Shown in pieces: positions 60,131-64,000 of a DNA stretch of 64,000 nt (positions are counted from its first letter, which is position 1; every line of letters begins with the position of its first letter). A model generated the notes under the pieces. It worked only from the letters and a program-made list of their open reading frames with translations. It searched no databases and was not told where the DNA came from. The position numbers and the translations under genes were made by a program. Location: the NCBI GenBank assembly GCA_001600175.1, contig BCJC01000001.1:620001-684000 (forward strand). Direction: 5' to 3'. The stretch comes from Erythrobasidium yunnanense (taxonomy: Eukaryota; Basidiomycota; Cystobasidiomycetes; Erythrobasidiales; Erythrobasidiaceae).

Positions 60131-61925
60131 ATGGGCTCAGCTGATGTCACAATGCAGCCTTACGGATGGACGCAAGAGATTGACCAGGCGTACGCATCAG
60201 TCAACGCTTCTGAACTGCTTACTGATGATGCTGCAGCTCTGGAAAGGCCTACTATATCCACGACGCGACTCAGTGGACCACCTTTACGCGGCCTGTCGGA
60301 TTGACGAGCATCCCTTCGCCATTTCTAAATTCCCTACCGCCTCAAGCGTCCACTTCGGCAACTTCAGCTGTGCCTACTTCGCCGCCTCCGCCTTACCACT
60401 CACTTTCTCCTCGCGATCGAAACTCAAGAAGGGCGACCACTAATGTCTCTCGACCAACAGGCATGTCCAAGCAGGCCGCGACGTCTTCGCATACATCCTC
60501 CACTCCGCGTATGCCATCCCTGCCAACTTTCCTGCCCCTGCATGCGCCAACGCCGGTACAACCTACTTCGGATAGACGGCGCTCGTCCGTTACGTTCGCA
60601 GACACAGAGCGACCAATTATCTCCTCTCCAACAGCTTCCGCTAGCCGTTCATCAGCCTCTCCACCTTCTATGACTAGCTGGTCGAGATCGGCTGCAACAG
60701 CTCACACGCCTAGGATGACAAGCCCTCAGCCTGTACGAGGTATCTTGCGACGCTCATCTACTACAAGTGAAGATCATGAGGAGGAAGATGACGACGATAT
60801 GATGCGCAACATCTCAGATCAACTAGATAATGTGCGCTTATACGGGTATGCCCGGCCTCCCTCTGTCCACCCTACGTCTATCCGATCTCCCTCCCCCTCG
60901 ACGTCTAGCTTCGGTATACAGCCAAGACGGTTCTCATCAGGAAGCAACGAGCCTGTAGTAGTAGAAGAAGATGAGGATTCGGATCTGGAGAATGCGAGTG
61001 TCTTCTCGTCCGACACGGACGTCATGGCTGCGAGATTAAGAGGACAAGCATTGGCGGACCAAGAAGCTGCTCGTATCGATCGAGAAGAAGACGATGCGCT
61101 GAGTATCCGGGAAGCTTTACGTGACGAAGAGAGCAGAAGTGTGAGGAAATGGGAGAGAGCAAGGCTGAAGATGAAGGAGACAGAGAGGAGAAGGGAGGAA
61201 CAGCTGATGAGGGAAGCGGCGCTGATGCAGGAAGAAAGGGCTATAAAAGGCAAAGAGAGAGCGAAATATGCGACTGCTATACGCAAAGAGGAGATTAGAA
61301 GAGCTGAAGAAAACAGCATCATGTCGGAACGTAAGTAGTGGTCCTATAATTCATCCATGTGCGAGGCTAGCAGACACTGAGTCTTTCGTTGTGATTTCTA
61401 TATGCAGTTGGAGATCTGTCAGACCTGGAGTTCCTGAAACTCAAGCGAGGTAAGAACCTCACTTTCGTATTCTTTCCGAACCACCATTTCGTCAGCTTAC
61501 GCTCCAATGTCCACTCTACTACACTCTTTCCCTCAGAACTGGCTCTGGACGGTCTTCTCGATCCAGCAAGTGTTCGACCTGGCTTCTCCTACAGCTCATC
61601 CTCGGCAATACCGCCTTTCGACCCATACCCTTCCTCATCGTTCGACATTTATGACTTCTCTCATGGTTTACCAAGCAGCAGTTGCAGCATTAGCCCGCTC
61701 ACTCATAGGCGCAGCAGTCTCTCATCCTTCTCATCAAGTTCCTCCTTTCACTATCAACCTGATTATCCGTACCATCTCACATCGTCAAGTCTGCCTTCTT
61801 CGATGTCTAGCGACTTTTTCCCTCCTTCTGGCTTCGGCCCATCGTTCAGGTCGGAGAGCGATAGGTACTCCTATCCATCGTATTACGGAGGCATACAAGA
61901 TCCTGGACCGCTGGGCTACATATGA
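60131..61925 (+). CDS. WW-domain protein
   Basis: Exon 1 60131-60189, then exon 2 from 60237 to about 61330, a short exon (LGDLSDLEFLKLKR, about 61409-61450) and a last exon from the acceptor TCCCTCAG near 61539 to TGA 61923-61925. The N-terminus is MGSADVTMQPYGWTQEIDQA joined to SGKAYYIHDATQWTTF and TRPV, a WW domain across the first intron; the second signature Trp (usually T-T-W-x-x-P) is Phe (T-T-F-T-R-P). The middle is Ser/Pro/Thr-rich and carries RGILRRSSTTSED and an acidic part. It is followed by a long Arg/Glu helix (VRKWERARLKMKETERRREE). The last exon is Ser/Pro/Tyr-rich (SYSSSSAIPPFDPYPSSS). WW domains bind Pro-rich ligands; the specific role is unknown. Confidence 0.75.
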
Positions 61926-62187
61926 TTTTCCTTGGGACTTCAAGATTCTTCGAAAGGCGGATTCACTTTTACAACGCGGTTGGGCGTACCCTTCCTCCCA
62001 ATCCTGATGCCCAATACTGCAAACTACCTCCATACGCCGTCTCGATGATTTCCTGTGCCTAGCTAGGTTACCGATATCTATTTATAGCAAATAATAACAA
62101 TCAGAAAACTTGGCGGCTATGCAGCTTGTCCTAACTCTTCTTCAGCTCTTCTTATCTCCTCTCCTCCCACATCGATCTACATAAACC

Positions 62188-63064
62188 ATGATACGCCTTT
62201 CCAGCCTGCTACTGCTCATTCTGTCATTGCTGGCTGGACGGGCCTTGTCCCAGGACGCTCTGACGTGCCATGTACGCTCGGCTCTCAAGGCTCGAGGTCT
62301 GCGTAACTTGATTGAGAAAAGTTGAGCACACAGGTGATACAAAGCCAAGGCGGAGGCGCTTCAGGCGGCCCTACTTCAATAACGACATACTGCAATCCAT
62401 CCATTGCATGCAACAGTACTGAACTCCAAAGCTTCGGTCAAAATGGACGTACGATGCCGCCTAGTAATAATACTGGCTGTGCGGCCGTAAGCGGCTTTGC
62501 GAGCCAGACGTACTGCGATGGAACGGTGTGGTTCGTCACGGAAGGTAGCGGTGGGACGTGAGTAGCTTCCTTCTTCTCATCTTGATTGTTATCGTTACCC
62601 ATTGGTGATTGCTTTGCTGATCATGTATTTATATATTGGTGCAGCTCAACGTATATCTGCCTTTGCGGGCGGAATATCACGAACTGCCCGCCTGATAATC
62701 AGAGTAGGCTCTCCAATATCGAGAGGTATATCTATACATGCTGAAAGTCTTGGTAGCTCTATCAGCCGTTGGCTACTATACGACCGATACTTCCGGCAAA
62801 GACATCACTTCGCTTTCGTACAGCGACCCTGCTATAACAAGCTCAGGAGACCCCTTCAGCATCATTACGACCGGAAGTTTCCCCACCTCTAGCGTATCTG
62901 TGACTTCGGCAGCGTCAAGCATGTCGATGTCTGCTTCCTTTACGAGTGCGACGTCTCAGCCCCAGCAAACAGGCGCTGCGGACAGATATATCGCTGTAAA
63001 GAGCGCAATGGTCCTGCTGAGCGTCGCTGTATGTGTTGTGTGTGGGACAGACTTGTTGCGGTGA
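62188..63064 (+). CDS. Secreted Cys-containing protein with GPI-type tail
   Basis: ATG 62188 (MIRLSSLLLLILSLLAGRAL, SQDALTCH) is a signal peptide. An intron GTACGC...CACACAG leads to VIQSQGGGASGGPTSITTYC, then NPSIACNSTELQSF, NNTGCAAVSGFASQTYC and DGTVWFVTEGSGGT. A further exon gives STYICLCGRNITNCPPDNQ, and the last exon begins VGYYTTDTSGKD. Ser/Thr-rich sequence follows, then a basic residue and a hydrophobic end (SAMVLLSVAVCVVCGTDLL). The order of signal peptide, Cys domain of about eight cysteines, Ser/Thr stalk and hydrophobic tail fits a GPI-anchored or membrane-tethered surface protein. N-glycosylation sequons (NNT, NIT, NST) are present. The Cys pattern does not match CFEM or another family I know. 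Confidence 0.72.
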
Positions 63065-63448
63065 TCTTCTAGCATCCGGCACATGTGAACAATGCCAGGT
63101 TCGTATATACGTCAGTAAATAAACAAAAGTATAGTGTGAGTAGGTGCGATGCAGCGTAGTTACGAAGTACAGATGTGTAAGGCTTTGAAGAAATCCCAGC
63201 ACTGTGGTTGACTATTACTTGAGGATAAATTGTGAGAGACCCCAGGCGTTGATCAAATGCTTGTGCTCTGTATCTGTAAAGTGTTTAGACTCTCAGGTGC
63301 GCTGTGGCTTCCAGGGGGAGGAAGTTGGCCAAAAGGACGGTGTGAGGTACGTAGAGCCAGGCGTTGCTACAGTAAAGCATGCAGCTATATACAGATTGCT
63401 TGTAAATGCTACATGGATAACGTTTATTATCATGGCGGGGTCGACTTG
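63065..63448. other. Convergent intergenic region
   Basis: It lies between the stop of the secreted protein (+) and the stop of the DUF1330-like gene (-). No gene recognised. Confidence 0.4.
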
Positions 63449-63991
63449 CTACAGTTTGGCTTGCTGTCTTTCCGGTACTACGTCTGGATGGAGCTCGACA
63501 GTGCATAGGATGCAGGTGTCCCTCAAGCTCGGCAGACGACTCTCATGATTGACTTTCTGATAATCTTCGCTCGCCAGCATATCCGCGAAATGTGTGATAG
63601 ACGGGTAGTGCGCCAAAGCGATCTCTTCCCAGCCATTCGCATCTTCATCCTTCAAACCTTGTTGAGGTATCGTCTTTCCTACTATCTTGGCTTTTCCACC
63701 GCGTTTGCTTCCGATATCTTTGGCGAAGGCAACTCCATAGCGCTTGTAGCTCTCATGTGCCTCTTTCCCCGGCTTGAAGGCTAGCAAATTGAGCATGCTC
63801 ACTGCTCCAGTATACTCTTTGCCAAATGTTCCAGCCCAGCTCTGCAAACCTTCATCTAGCTCGAGGCCTTGTGCGGAAGAAGCTATCTTGGGCTTCTTCA
63901 GCGAGCCAGTTAGGGGTGGCACGTCCCCTTGTCTGGGATTGAGTAGGCGTTGATTTGTTTCAGAGAAAGAGGAGAAGTGGCTGCCAGGCAT
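63449..63991 (-). CDS. DUF1330-like protein (may extend beyond the window)
   Basis: ATG 63991-63989 (MPGSHFSSFSETNQRLLNPR) is the first start in the window, only 9 nt from its end, so more sequence may lie upstream. The second half has SMLNLLAFKPGKEAHESYKR, then YGVAFAKDIG, KAKIVGKTIPQQGL and WEEIALAHYPSITHFADML, with ASEDYQKVNHESRLPSLRDT following. The N-L-L-x-F-K, W-x-x-I/V-x-L-x-x-Y-P-S and E-Y-x-x-x-x-x-x-R pattern is that of DUF1330-type dimeric alpha/beta-barrel proteins. No cofactor or substrate can be named. No signal peptide was seen in the visible part. Confidence 0.7.
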   Translation of the reverse strand: MPGSHFSSFSETNQRLLNPRQGDVPPLTGSLKKPKIASSAQGLELDEGLQSWAGTFGKEYTGAVSMLNLLAFKPGKEAHESYKRYGVAFAKDIGSKRGGKAKIVGKTIPQQGLKDEDANGWEEIALAHYPSITHFADMLASEDYQKVNHESRLPSLRDTCILCTVELHPDVVPERQQAKL

Positions 63992-64000
63992 TCCAGCTGC

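Overview
The window is nuclear DNA of a filamentous or yeast-like fungus, most likely a basidiomycete. It holds many short spliceosomal introns (about 35-80 nt, usually GT-AG with a CTGAC/CTAAC-like branch site), closely packed genes on both strands, and a fungal gene set: group III hybrid histidine kinase, Ypd1, Mkk1/2, Erg5/CYP61, CFEM protein and a UPF0658 Golgi protein. The species cannot be fixed from the sequence alone. I saw no mobile element, virus-derived sequence, CRISPR array, rRNA or convincing tRNA. Exon limits below were worked out by hand from splice consensus, reading phase and family motifs.

Layout. 0-4.3 kb: 3' end of a PRCC-domain gene, a secreted CAP/PR-1 protein and two related tandem small secreted cysteine-rich proteins. 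4.8-12.2 kb: a cell-wall-integrity MAPKK, two tandem GNAT acetyltransferases, a FAD monooxygenase and SPO11. 12.6-24.8 kb: a signalling block on the + strand with a 1,648-residue RhoGEF, a 14-exon Nik1-type hybrid histidine kinase containing a 5-nt microexon, and the HPt phosphotransfer protein YPD1. 26-33.4 kb: an RNase III-like protein with a CCCH-like cysteine motif, an orphan gene, a long CFEM/GPI cell-wall protein and a Gln/Ser-rich protein. 33.4-38.9 kb: a poorly resolved region with orphan exons, including a duplicated module. 38.9-46.9 kb: a disordered Ser/Gln-rich protein, Erg5/CYP61, VPS4 and a UPF0658 Golgi membrane protein. 47.2-54.7 kb: three tandem amidase-signature genes in about 2.65-kb units, the third with an apparent frameshift. 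55.2-64 kb: a BSD-domain protein, a nucleolin/Gar2-like RNA-binding protein, a WW-domain protein, a secreted GPI-type protein and the start of a DUF1330-like gene.

How the genes relate. The clearest functional group is osmotic and cell-wall signalling: histidine kinase and Ypd1 are neighbours in the same orientation and would act in one phosphorelay, with a RhoGEF just upstream and Mkk1/2 nearby. The secreted set (CAP, two small Cys-rich proteins, CFEM wall protein, GPI-type orphan) points to a fungus that interacts with a host or with its surroundings. SPO11 implies meiosis. The most novel items are the paired small secreted proteins, the duplicated orphan module with out-of-frame overlap, the RNase III/zinc-finger-like protein, the valine-rich repeats in the CFEM stalk and the 5-nt exon.
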